DNA from: Chloranthus sessilifolius
Taxonomy: Eukaryota; Streptophyta; Magnoliopsida; Chloranthales; Chloranthaceae
Assembly (NCBI GenBank): GCA_021018995.1
Contig: CM037598.1
Span: forward strand, 64,560,671 to 64,624,670
Reading direction: 5' to 3'
Length of the DNA: 64,000 bases
The position numbers and the translations under genes were made by a program. Under the pieces are notes generated by a model, which was not told the origin of the DNA, searched no databases, and saw nothing but the letters and a program-made list of their open reading frames with translations. Below, one piece after another: positions 1 to 11,200 of this stretch (the stretch's first letter is position 1; every line of letters starts with the position of its first letter).

Positions 1-560
1 AATTTTCCAAAGTAATCGGTAACAGACATGCCTTCTTTACAAAGATTTTGCCACTGGTCCAGCAAACGATAATAGTAGGACGGAGGGACATACTTCTCTG
101 TAAGTCTCTCTTTCATATCCTCCCACTTGTGATTGGTGGTTGCATTGCAAATCCTCTCAAGCGCTCTACATAGGTTCAGAAAAGTATAGTTTGACCTACT
201 AATTTCAATTTTGTCAATTTGACCTGATGCTCCTCAGACATATTGTACCAATCAAAATATTGGTTCATATCTTATAACCAATCGATGAAGAACTTTGGGT
301 CCATCCTCCTATCAAAACTTAGAGCTTCAACCGAATAGATTTCAAAAATCTATCATTAGGGTTATACTGTTGCTCACGACGTGGAGGGGTCACCTCCCAT
401 CTCTATTATCGCCTTTACCTCGATTTGCAGGGATCCTACTATGATGAGTACTATAACTCTTCCACACAACTGGCTAACCCTTGATTGTTCACCTCTATGT
501 TTGTTATGTGGTTCTTAAGTTCCTCAAGAAGGGTGAGAATTAGAGTGGTGTCCATGTTGG
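1..560 (-). mobile_element. Ty3-type LTR retrotransposon fossil, gag fragment
   Basis: The minus strand shows a gag-like region that starts near 556. Its retrotransposon-gag signature (W-x2-MK, then Y-x-P, then a WQNLCKEGMSV-type helix) is visible near 1-130. The fossil is broken and also cut by the window edge. Its family is Ty3-like; the clade is not resolved. Confidence 0.7.
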
Positions 561-972
561 TGATCACAAAACACTAGACACTAAACACCCTATATGAAAA
601 TATCCTAAACTAGAACCTAGTCTCAAATTTGATGTAGGATCAAACACTAAAACCCACAATATGCAATTAAAAACTAGATTGAGACTTATTTCAGCAACAG
701 AAACATCAAACTATTATCAAAACACAAAAAATCATTTATAAAAATCATTCAAACAATTTAGTTCAATTCGATTTAGGATCCAATCTGCATCTTTGTCCCT
801 TCCAAACTCTAAAAATAGGGTTCTAATGATAGAACTTAATTTTTCTTATAGTTTAGGACATCAAGCGACAATCAAAAGTGATATCTCTCGACTCCTCTCT
901 AGAGTCTGATGAATTTATGGTTCAAAATGAGTTAATTAATTCTTGGCAATCAAAAGTGATGTCTCTCTCCTC
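561..972. other. Probable leader of the Ty3 fossil
   Basis: This is AT-rich, non-coding sequence between the gag fragment and the hAT insertion. By position it is the untranslated leader of the Ty3 fossil. No LTR boundary or primer-binding site was recognised. Confidence 0.35.
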
Positions 973-3900
973 CAATTTAGTCAAATGGCATATACGACCC
1001 TATGCGATGGCATAGGGCCATCGCATATGCCATTATTCCATGGCATAAATTTTTATTTTTTCAAAACTCTCCATATTGATCAATAATATATTTTGTGTTA
1101 ATTTTATGTTTTATTAATTTTTTAATGTCTAGAATACGAAATAAAAGTATATAATATAAATATATAACCCATAAGTTAGAAAGGAAAATATAAATTTCAT
1201 TAATGTTAAATAAAATAGTACAAAAATGAACATAGGAACATACAAAAAAAAAAGGAAAGAGTAAAGAAGAAAAATATTATTTAAGTATAAGTATCTTAAC
1301 ATTTGTTCCTAATTCCTAATGATATTGTGTACCGAACAAAATTTCTACACATTGATTTCTAACTCACAATTGTACATGTCCACCTCCATCTCCACCATCA
1401 TCGTCACTTGCATTGCGTTCATAATCCGAATCGTCTCCTTCTTCAATATATTATTCTTCCTCCTCGGTTTCATCCTCCAATCTCACTAAGACGATATCTA
1501 TATCTTTTCTGAGTGTTTCTTCATCTTCATGTATCTTGTCTTCTTCTTCTTCTTCTTGACAAGGGCGTGAGCATGAGCTACCTTCCCCCACTGTCGATTT
1601 TCTCCTCCGTCCGGTAGGAAGCTTGTCTCCAAAAGCGGTCTCTTTCACTTGCTTTCATATAAGATCCTCATCCACAAAGACTCGCTCATCGGAGGCATCC
1701 GCCATCCAAGGAGAATCGGATGGTAAGTCTTCGAGAGAGATGGAATCATAGTACTCCGGATGTTTCCGATTTTTTTGAAAGTGATCTCGTAGCTTTTGAT
1801 TGTATTGCACAAAGATCAAATCATTGAGTTTTTTTTTGCTCAAACTTGTTCCGCTTCTTCGTGTGTATCTATTTAAGAGAAATATTTTATAAATATTAAT
1901 ATCTATTAAAATTTTAACAATAATTAGATTAAAATTATGAGATTAAAAATGAAATAAAAATAAACTAGTTACTATCTTAAACGTGCTCTAATTCCTTTCA
2001 CATGTCGAGGCGGCACATGTAAGGCCAAGAATCGGTCATCTTCTTCAATAATCCACATTTTGTCATCGAATGACAACTATTAATCGGTTACAAACATTAG
2101 AATTAATTAGATATATTTAGTATTAAACTATTAATTTAGAAGAAATGAAATGTAGTAAAAAATAAATCATCAATATGCTTACTAGGTATTTTGGATTTTC
2201 TTTGTCAAACCAAAACTTCTCTTTTGAACATCCCTTGAGCATTCTTGTATTGGTTAAAAGAGTTGCTAATCCGATCTTGTTCGTCTTTGTCCAGAATCAT
2301 TTTCTCTAAAACGTCAAGGAAATCACTAATATGTGTTGCTTCCGTCGCCTTACGGATCGGATAAGAGAAATAAACTGCGAGATTTAGGAGGAATGCAGCG
2401 GAATATAACAGGCTAATATTTGGGCACCTCATATCTTCTCAACTATGTCAATAATGAGTTGAAAGAGACAAGATTTGTACATATTATTAGATTTAATTTT
2501 TTCTATAGCTTTCTCCATAAAATTATAGATATAGCCCATAGCATGCTTCTCATCACCATCGCCAATCATAGTATTTTTACAATTGGTTGTGAGTCTCTAA
2601 GCGATTGGGCAATATTATTCCAAAAAGAGTTGGTTAAAATGGTTTGTACCACCCACTTCCCTTCGTCCTTCTTTGACCAAGCTTCATTTCTCCAATTGGT
2701 GGAAGTTACGAAGCTTCTAACCTCTTCTCTTTTAGCATATATGTTTTGTAATGTCAAGAAGATCGTAGCAAAACGGGTGATGGCAGGATATTGCAAATTA
2801 CCTCCAATTATTTTACGCATGTGGTGGAGTAGAAGTGTATGCTTACACATATACACTACTACTTTCCTAGACTTAGCTACGATTTTAATATGCACTTTTC
2901 CCATGTCCTCTAAGATTAAGTTTAAGTAATGGGCCGAACATGTGGTTAATATATGTGTGGTCTCCGTTTCATTATTAGTCTACCTGTGGTCACCAAGTTT
3001 GCCACGTTGTCCATGACAACTTGGATAATATATTGTGCACCAATATCTTTTTCTATCACCTCATCTATAGGGGAAAATAGATATTCGGTCATGTGAGAAT
3101 GGGTCAAAGCATCTACAGATTTAATGAACATAGTTCTGGTAAAACAATTTGCCAAAAAGTTTATGATTGACCTACTGGCCCTATCAGTCCAACTGTCGGT
3201 CATTAGTGAGCACTCATATGTCTTCCAATCCTCTCGATACTCCTTGAGAAAGGCTTTTGTAAAGTCTACCTCCTTTTTAAGACATATTTGTCTTACCTCA
3301 TGATATGATGGAGGTTTTAGGCCAGGTCCAATTTGTCTAAAATCATCAATCATTACTTTGAAGCTTTTAACTTTACGGTATTGAATGGAATACCGGCTTG
3401 GTACATCCACTTAGCCATGTATTGAATAATGGCGGATCGGTCCTTAGTTTTAAACCTATTTTCTATAGTGGTTAAAGTCAGACCCTTACCTCTAGCGTCT
3501 ATCACATTCTCGGGATGTGGTCTACAAGAGAAGAATTTGTCTATTCTCTTCCCCTTTCTACTACATGCTCTTTTAAGGGGTGGTCTTCTAGTACGAGCCA
3601 TGGAGGGAGTAGATTTATCACGTTCTTCTTCATCTTCATCAATACCATAGTATTGTTGAAAAATCACTTCGTCATTATATTTCGTCCTCGAAGTCTTACC
3701 CATCCATTTTAAGATCTCTTTTCGAATCTCCGGTATGACATTTGGACATGCCTTCGCATTCGATCTAGGTTGCCAAGCAAAATGTTGCTTGTGTCTCCTA
3801 TTCCTTACGCTTATATGGGTGCATAGGGTACATTGAACCTTATTTTTTCGGTTATACTCTTATAACGTCCATATTTCCAACCCGAATCGGTCGAATATGT

Positions 3901-4505
3901 CGGCCTAAGAACGTCGTTCAAGGACGTAGATATAATGATAACGTAATTTAAAGAAGTTGATGGAACGGTAGGTAGAGAGATTAACAACCACACTAAATAA
4001 ATAAATAAAATAAAATATATGAGGTGTAATAAAAAGAGGAAAAACAATCAATAAAATTTAATAGGAATTGGAAATTAATTCTAACTCTTGTCTCGTGATT
4101 CCTCCCTCTTTGCATGAAGAATGAAGATTGAAGTTTGAACCTCTCAACTCTTTACTTAGTTAAATACAAAATAGAGCAAAAGAAATTATGATTAAAAATT
4201 TAAGAAAGAGAGAGAGAGAGAGAGTGCACTAAAAATTCAAAAAATCGACCAAAAAAACACAAATCATATCTTGAATGGATGTAGTATGAATTATGAAAAG
4301 GGACCCCCATTTATAGGCTTTGGAGAAGCCTAAAAAGAAAAAAAAAATTAAAAAAAGCCCCAGGAAAAGTATCCCATCGCATACACATGTATATGATGGC
4401 ATACATATTCCTGTCGCATATGCCATGATGGCATATGCGACAGTGCCATTAAAAATGGTATATGCAATCGCATACTCGCATATGCGATCGCGTATGATAT
4501 CACTG
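973..4505 (-). mobile_element. hAT element A (3,533 bp) with 8-bp target duplication
   Basis: The ends are CAATTTAGTCAAATGG (left) and CATACGCGATCG-type sequence ending TATGATATCACTG (right). They form short imperfect inverted repeats of the CAnTG kind. The flanks CTCTCCTC (965-972) and CTCTCATC (4506-4513) match at 7 of 8 positions. Both subterminal regions carry many copies of CGCATATGC and ATGGCATA in both orientations, as expected for hAT transposase binding sites. The promoter end is on the right: in the minus sense a TATA box (CCTATAAATGG) lies near 4305-4317. The element contains a decayed DUF659-type transposase and sits in Ty3-derived DNA. Confidence 0.88.
1451..3830 (-). pseudogene. 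hAT transposase, BED finger + DUF659 type, decayed
   Basis: Read on the minus strand, the pieces in order are: a BED-like finger near 3720-3830 (C-x2-C, then HKQHFAWQPRSNAKACPNV); an N-terminal segment at 3353-3703; the DUF659 block at 2946-3410, with TDSWTDRASRSIINFLANC and VVMDNVANL; CSAHYLNLILEDMGK near 2900-2940; a catalytic-region segment at 2566-2904 (YPAITRFATIFLTLQN); and the C-terminal KKLNDLIFVQYNQKLRDHF at 1655-1843, followed by a Glu-rich tail. Frame changes occur near 3370 and 2905. The hAT dimerisation core (SSSxxERxWS) was not found. The transposase is therefore inactive, though its domain order is intact. Confidence 0.85.
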
Positions 4506-4513
4506 CTCTCATC

Positions 4514-5560
4514 TCTAGGGTTTGGAAGATATATGGCTCAAAAGGAGTAAAATTAAGTAAAAGGAATTAACTTGCTTGGGTATAAATAAAAGGTTAGAAA
4601 ACATCAAGGAAATAAATCGGCAACATCAAGAAATTGAAGAAAAGGGGCTTTCTTGGGCTTTAATCAAAAGCTAAAAAAAAAAAAAATACCTTGCACAAAT
4701 CAAGAGAAGAAGAAAGAAGATAATGGAAATTTTTGGCTTCACCAGAGAAAATCTTAGCTTCACACCAAACGTGTCTCAGGAAAGTAAGAATCGGTCTTTA
4801 AGTTGAAAGAAGCTCCCTCAAATATAAATTTTAATTCAATAATAATCATCATCTCATAATAATGGTCTTTACATATTACTCATGGAAACCTTAAATTAAG
4901 TCTAACTATATTTGGACTAAAATACTTTTTAAATAACACATGGAAATAAACTAAAAAAGAAACTCATGTGACTTAAGGTCCATCGCTAACTCTAATTCAT
5001 GGTCAACCGTGAGGTGGTTCATGGTTGTTCGTGACCTTCAGAACGATCATCGCCTGTGAAATTTCACACGAATGTTCGTGACTCACAAGCGCTCTGATCT
5101 CTAATAAAAATATAGCACGGGTTATTCATAGTTAACCGTCAATGTGTCACGGTCGTTCTTGATTTTCCCGCATCCTCTCTATGTGGGGTCTTCTCGCATG
5201 GTGCACATATGCATAAGGGTCTTCAATCGAGCTTCTAATGTGTTTGGATAGGCCTCAACGCTCTTAGGTCCTTTTTGCACCTCCTACGCACTATGCATGA
5301 GTTGATGTTTGCATCAATTATGGAGTCCCATATGCCCATAGGTTTTTAGTGGTTACCTACATTTGACCGTTTATTACGGACTCATAGTTGTTGCTTTTCA
5401 ATGTTTATTTCAACATGTATAATTGTCTTCTGAATTATATTTTTTCGATCGGTAATAATTGTCTGCTGATGGATCCTGGATGTTAATAAGCATAATAATT
5501 GAATAGTTGATATTAATACTCAATAGTGTATTACTGATAAAAAAAAAAAAAAAAGGTAAA
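4514..5560. other. AT-rich non-coding DNA, probably LTR-derived
   Basis: This is the flank of hAT element A. It contains repeated short motifs around GTTCGTGA and CACGGTCGTTC near 5010-5160, the style of some Ty3 LTRs. No boundaries or coding potential were found. Confidence 0.3.
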
Positions 5561-5660
5561 AAATAAAAATAATTTCTAAGACAAACGCATCTTTTTATAA
5601 ATTTTAATATTTTTTCCTGATTTTTCCCAACTTTTTCTGTCTTTTACTACTTTTTACCAA

Positions 5661-5871
5661 CCTTTTAGGTCATCGTATTAAATGTGTTCAGTACTTTGGC
5701 ACTTAGCCATCCATAATAAAAGTAAAAGAAAGGAGTTGAAGAAAACCCTTGATGCAACCTAACTCCAATTGGGAACTTAGAGATCTTTACACATGCAGTT
5801 TTTACCTTAATTAACACCCCTTCACATGTCTTGAATAATCTCAAATGCATTTCCTTCCTAGCGTCTTCCAA
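5661..5871 (-). mobile_element. RTE-clade LINE fragment (reverse transcriptase)
   Basis: The minus-strand translation contains KISKFPIGVRLHQGFSSTPF, matching the RTE reverse transcriptase signature (FPI-x-VGLHQGS-x-LSPFLF). Only about 70 residues remain. A larger RTE copy lies at 31.0-32.3 kb. Confidence 0.7.
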
Positions 5872-5875
5872 ATTA

Positions 5876-5960
5876 TCTCGGGGTTGGGCCTATGGCTGAA
5901 GGTACACGATGGTGCAACCTTGAGGTTACAGGTTCAATCCCAGCTTCATAAAAAACATTT
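5876..5960 (+). repeat. tRNA-like head of a SINE (or degenerate tRNA copy)
   Basis: The plus strand has an A-box-like TATGGCTGAAGG and, 32 nt further on, a perfect B box, GGTTCAATCCC. This is the spacing of an internal RNA polymerase III promoter. The flanking stems do not form a convincing tRNA acceptor arm, so a tRNA-derived SINE head is more likely than a functional tRNA gene. Confidence 0.5.
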
Positions 5961-6291
5961 TCCAACTTTTCTATCTTGGAACCCTAATATATGTCTTTCC
6001 CAAATAAAAAAAAAAAGCATATGTAGTGTTTCCCAATATTGTAACTTCGTTGTAAGTCGGGTCGTTAAAAGAATGGCCTCAGTTGTTGATCTTCCTAGCG
6101 TAAACCCAAACCAGATCAAAATAATTTATTCAACTTAAAAGACGTTTCTCTATTACTCTCCCAAATTTTCTTAGCACAGCTTTAATATTTTAATTGTTAG
6201 CACAATTTAAGTATCCTTATCTTTGAGAAAAGGACCCCCAATTTTCTTTCTCCATTCAAGCAGCTTTCTTATTCCAAATTGAGCAATCAGC

Positions 6292-6322
<31 letters not shown>

Positions 6323-6912
6323 TCTCAATAATTTTTCTACTTCTGCTTAGAATATACTTTGTTAATCATCCTTTGTTGTACTTCCCTCGCTGACTCCACA
6401 TTTAATAAGCATTCAAAATATTTTCCCAATTTATTATTCTTCTCATCTTCTCATATCCTTCATGCTTATATATAGCTTTCTTAGATAACCTTTTTACTGA
6501 TTTTCTCAACTTCTCGTTAGCAATCCTTTAATACAACTCATCATTAAAGTAATATGGAATAAATCAGTTAGTAGTAAACATCAAACAGCTCTTACGGTTG
6601 TTATAGATATCTACATTTCCATGTGTTTGAGATTTTTAACACATTTGTGATTGAATCTCAAATAAAAGAAAGCTATAGCATGAATGTTGCTGCTAAACAG
6701 TTACCATGTTTTCACCAAGGTTGAATTGGAAATATGCTTAAGCAGGCTTTCCAAAATACAGTTCGGGTTAAGAGACTTCATATACCATACCAGAGAAGCG
6801 TTTAGCTTTATTTTACAGAATCTTGGATAATGTCGGTCATAAATACAAGATTTGCAATATATGCACCAAAAGGAAGATGATAGTTGTTGTCAGTAAATAG
6901 AGAGAGAATTCT
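5961..6912. other. Non-coding DNA with an (AT)n microsatellite
   Basis: No gene was recognised. It contains an (AT)14 run at 6292-6319. The rest is AT-rich, with no reading frame of note. Confidence 0.6.
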
Positions 6913-7351
6913 TAGGGTGCCTCTCCTCACACCTACAGGTTTACTGAAAGAACCCGAGTCTGAAACCCAATCAAATCCATTGACTGATTGGAATCAGACA
7001 ATGGATGAGATCGTTTTTCATTCCAATCTTTTAACACAGAATCTTGAGACCATGACTGTACCATCAAACGGTCCATTTTTTATTCCACGTGGCACAGACC
7101 GCAAAAAATTGGCCCTAAATCATGTGGCACACAGCACGCTCAGACATGATTTTAGGCCATGATTTTAGGGCCATTCTTTGAGATCTGTCCACACGGAATA
7201 AAAAACTCACCGTACGATAGCTCATGGTCTCAAGATCCTTTGTGTGAAATATTAGAGTGAAAGCGGTTCTATTCTGATCAGTCAATGGGTTTGAGTGGAT
7301 TTCAGATGGAGACGCTTTCCGTAAACTTGTAGGCGCGAAAAAGGTAACCTA
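6913..7351. mobile_element. Palindromic MITE, family P, copy 1
   Basis: The two halves are inverted copies. For example, TCTTGAGACCATGA near 7042 pairs with TCATGGTCTCAAGA near 7222, and ACCTACAGGTTTAC pairs with GTAAACTTGTAGG. The ends are TAGGGTGCC and GGTAACCTA, with ATTCT on both sides. Related copies lie at 34.5-34.95 kb and 47.78-48.2 kb. Confidence 0.7.
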
Positions 7352-7849
7352 ATTCTTATCTCGACTAAGAAAGCAAACGTGACCTACAATGGATGGAATG
7401 TGCAGCTTACCAATGAAAATGAAGATAAAGAGGAAACGTGTCGGGAACAACCGTGTTGTTGTACCTGTAACAAACCAGCATGGTTAATCATTTCCTAACA
7501 CAACAGGAATATTTCAGCCACAAAAAGAAGGAAATGAACCATATTTACATCAAACTTAAGCTTCAGAATATGCTGTGGTTTAGAAATGCCCTCAGAAAAC
7601 AAAGGAATTCAACTCTGATTCCAACACGTAATCAAATAAAATATCGAACCATGAAAAACTAATCAATAAAGAAACATAAACAAACAAAAAAAATAAGTGT
7701 TTTGAATTCCTTGTGATGGGAGGTATGCAAGATCATGCAGCAAAATTTATGAATGAGATAAATATTGAGTGGGATTTCCCATAAATGCGCTAAAACCTGA
7801 CCATACAATATGTATATAACACAAGATATCGATCAACGACAGTCTATCG
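7352..7849. other. Non-coding DNA downstream of HUA2
   Basis: No feature was recognised. The stretch may contain the HUA2 polyadenylation region on the minus strand, but no clear AATAAA was located. Confidence 0.5.
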
Positions 7850-8192
7850 CTAGATTACAGCTCTTCCTACAACGACCGTCCTCCCGTTGTCTGCATTTGC
7901 AGAACAGATGATAAAGTACATATATACATTGGGGGTGAAACCCATGCGCCATCTTTCAACGCTAATTCTTCTTCCTAACATCTCCCCTCTTCCAATAAAG
8001 GAAATGATTTCCAAGCATGTCTCGAACATCTGAACAAGCGGCAGATTCCAGATCAAAAAGGGTTCACACCTAATAATAAAAACATCATATATGTGAGAAA
8101 ATAATCACAAAAAAATAAAAAAGTTGTTAGTTTGGGAAAAAATAATATTAGGGAAGTAACGATACCAGTATTTCTAGTTCAGTGAGGCTCTG
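7850..8192 (-). other. HUA2 3' UTR with a probable 95-nt intron
   Basis: Twenty-seven nt after the stop there is a donor-like TACTG|GTATCG (intron from 8165), and at 8071-8072 an acceptor TTATTAG|GTGTGAACC. This would leave a UTR exon from 8070 leftwards. An intron this close to the stop lies within the distance that normally avoids nonsense-mediated decay. The polyadenylation site was not located, so the left edge is arbitrary. Confidence 0.5.
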
Positions 8193-8218
8193 CTATCTTG
8201 GTCTCCAGAAGTTTGGAG
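8193..8218 (-). CDS. HUA2: HUA2 coding exon 11 (terminal PNFWRPR and stop)
   Basis: The acceptor TTGCAG|CTCCAAAC joins the phase-1 end of exon 10 to give A-PNFWRPR then TAG. I recall a short WRP-type terminus as common in HUA2-like proteins of other plants. That recollection, plus the exact phase fit, is why this micro-exon is preferred over read-through of exon 10. Confidence 0.82.
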
Positions 8219-11200
8219 CTGCAAGACCAGACAAAACATAAAACGCGGGTAAAAGCAACAGTCTAAACTAAGCAAGACAAATTCATATGTAATCCAACTA
8301 TTACAGTGGGATCAGATATAAAACAAAATTATGGAGGAAAGGAAGTCAATGAAGATATTCTGTCAATTCTCCAGATACTGCACCTCCATTCACTCGAGGA
8401 ATCGGATTTTCTGATGAAGGTCGAGATGCATGTACGGAGTGCCAATGGTTCGATGTTCTGGGTGGAAACGACCATTCACAGTTGGGGATTGGCGCGGTTT
8501 CAGATGGAGGAACATAATAAGAAGCAGGTCGATACGAAGCTTCAGCATTGTCAGAAACAGGGCCTGAGTAGTGGAATGAAATAATAAATCTTTAGTTGAC
8601 GACAGATTTCATAAACAAACGTTATATTTTAGTAGTGTAAGTATTGCAATAAAAATTCCACAAAAAAGCTTTACAAGTTAGCACATAAAGCACTATACCT
8701 GAATGAACAGAAACAGGAAATCTACAACTTTCATCAATCTCATGTTGATTGGCTCTCTTCCCACTTCTATCATCATAGAAGTTTCCCCCATGCAAATCGT
8801 GTACAAACTGGAATTTCTTCTCTGCCTGAACATAAGAGAACTGATTTGATACAGTGGGTGGAGGTGGCTGAAGATGATATGCCTTATTAGGCAAAGGTGC
8901 ACCACTCGATTGCTGAGCATTATTAACAGCCTGAGAAGATGGATGAGAGCCAGGAAGATTAAGATAGCAACTAGAAGAACTAAAAGAAGCAGGTCTCGGC
9001 ATCCGTATCGAAGAATCTCTATATCCAGGAGCATAATGAGGCATCGTATCTAAGGATATCGAATTGGTATTCAGTGTGCTTTGCTCCTGAACAATAGATT
9101 GTGGTAAATGGTTTTGCATGACCTGATAACATATCAATTAAAAGGCAAGCATTAGAATACAGAATATAATCCACTAGTAACTACTCTGACCAGGAGAAAT
9201 AAAAACCACTATACATGTAGATAAATAAAGAATAATGGCACATGACCTCCTGTTTACAGATCATGTCATGGCCATCCGCTTATTCGGCCACGTGGCATGG
9301 AGCAATCCAAGCAATCAAGATGATAGTTCATATTGAACTAAAGTGGGCCTAATAATCACTCATCGGAGGATTTAACCATCGATCTAGGCATTCTAGAGTG
9401 AAAGGGTCATATTTTTTAACACAACTAAAGTGGACCAGTCGGATGGTTAGATTGCTCTAATAGGCATGATATTTTTACTGAGATGGCTGCTAGTTGAACT
9501 ACTTGGATTGAACAAACATGAGCACACGGCCTAAAAGTGGATGGTCATGCAACACAATCTGTTTAAATGCAATCATAGGCAAGGCGACAAACTCAGTATC
9601 GGTATCGGGTATCTATCCATCTTAGACTGATACGGATATGGTATTGCTCATACCGGATTGGTCGATTTTTTTTTTTTTGAAAAAAAAAAGTAAAAAATAA
9701 AATTTTAAAATGGCTGTATCGGTCAATATCGGCAGATACCAAGATACTAACCAGTATCGGTTCTCGACAAAACCAAGACACATCGCCAATATGTATCGGT
9801 ATCAGCCGCCAGTACCCAGATAGTATCGGTCCGATACTGACCAGCAACAGTCCGATACTGATACCACCCCGATACTTGTATCATGGTGGTATCGGTATCA
9901 GTTACAGATGAAACGACATGGATCGCCAAGACGTATCAGTATCGACTGAGTTTTGTCGACCTCTAAACAAAAATATATGCATCAATAGGAAATGCTTACA
10001 TGAGTACCCATGTAAAGATGAGAGTCCACGGTATCAGCAAAGGGATGAGACACGGCAGATGGTATAGAGTGAAGGGTAGGTGGTAGAGGAGGGGGAGGTG
10101 GAGCTATAGGCGGAGGGGAAGATGGGAGAGGGGGAGGAAAAGGTGGCATGTCTTCAGGTAGTGGAGGGGCAAAAGTCAGAGAACGGTGCTGCTCATTTCC
10201 AGCAACGTTATATGCAGAGTTCATTTCAACTTCAGATGGGGACACATCCTCCATTTCAAGCTCACCGTCAACATCTTCCAAAATATGTCGACGCTTTTCC
10301 GTGACATATGTGGGTGTTGTTCCCTGCTCATCGGAAATCTCACGGTTCGGGTTCTGCTCTGGAGTAAGAGCCTCAAAACTCTTTTCATCAGAACCACTTC
10401 CTTCCTCTTCATCTTCAAGCATACGGGGCATAAGGAATCCCGGAAGCTGAAAACTTGTGTTGCTATAGTCATAATTAAAACCCAGTAAGTTGTAAATTGA
10501 AAACAATAACAATTGTGTAGTTGGTTTAAGGGAAGAAACAAAATCACACCTTCCATACTCATCAACTAGCATGCCCTCTTCCCTGATAGGATCATTCAAA
10601 GCCCTCTCGGTTCTGGGTGGGCGTCGACTATATGCACTAGTAAGTGATCCATTATCAAGAGCATCAAGTTCTTGCACATGGTGTTGAACAATAAGTTCTG
10701 GAAGAGTTTTCCTTTCCAACCAAAGCCTCAAAACCTTTTCAAGAAAAGAGGCAACCCGTAAGTATTATGGCAAATACATAAACAGAAAAATGAGAAGCAT
10801 CATGTACAAAATGCATGCCTTGAGGCACTGCCTGCGATTTTCCCGTGCAGCATTTCCAGGAGGAGCAGCAGCAGATAATAAACGTGGAAGTACCGCTTGG
10901 ACTGCTGAAGGGTATATATCTTCAAAACCACCTGAAAATTTCAACTATATTCTTTGAGAAAATTAACTCATATATGGTATTCATCATCCATCACCGTGAA
11001 AAGTCACAACTTAAGGATTTCAATGCAAGTACCTTTCTGACCCCGAGAGCACTGAGTAATAGAATCCACTAGGAAGAACAGATCCACCCTTCGGTGTAAG
11101 CTTGATTCAGCTTCCAAATGTTGAACAAGAAGATCAACAACCTAAATTGAATATAATATATACAACAATAAGACATTAAGATTTAGTAGCAAACTCAATG

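Noticed and set aside
2420-2929. 169-codon plus-strand frame
   Set aside because: Antisense to the hAT element A transposase, with no family of its own.
5876-5960. Functional tRNA gene
   Set aside because: Internal boxes are present but acceptor and anticodon stems are not convincing.
10122-10565. Several overlapping open frames on both strands over HUA2 exons 7-8
   Set aside because: Shadow frames of the coding exon and of the stop-free intron 7.
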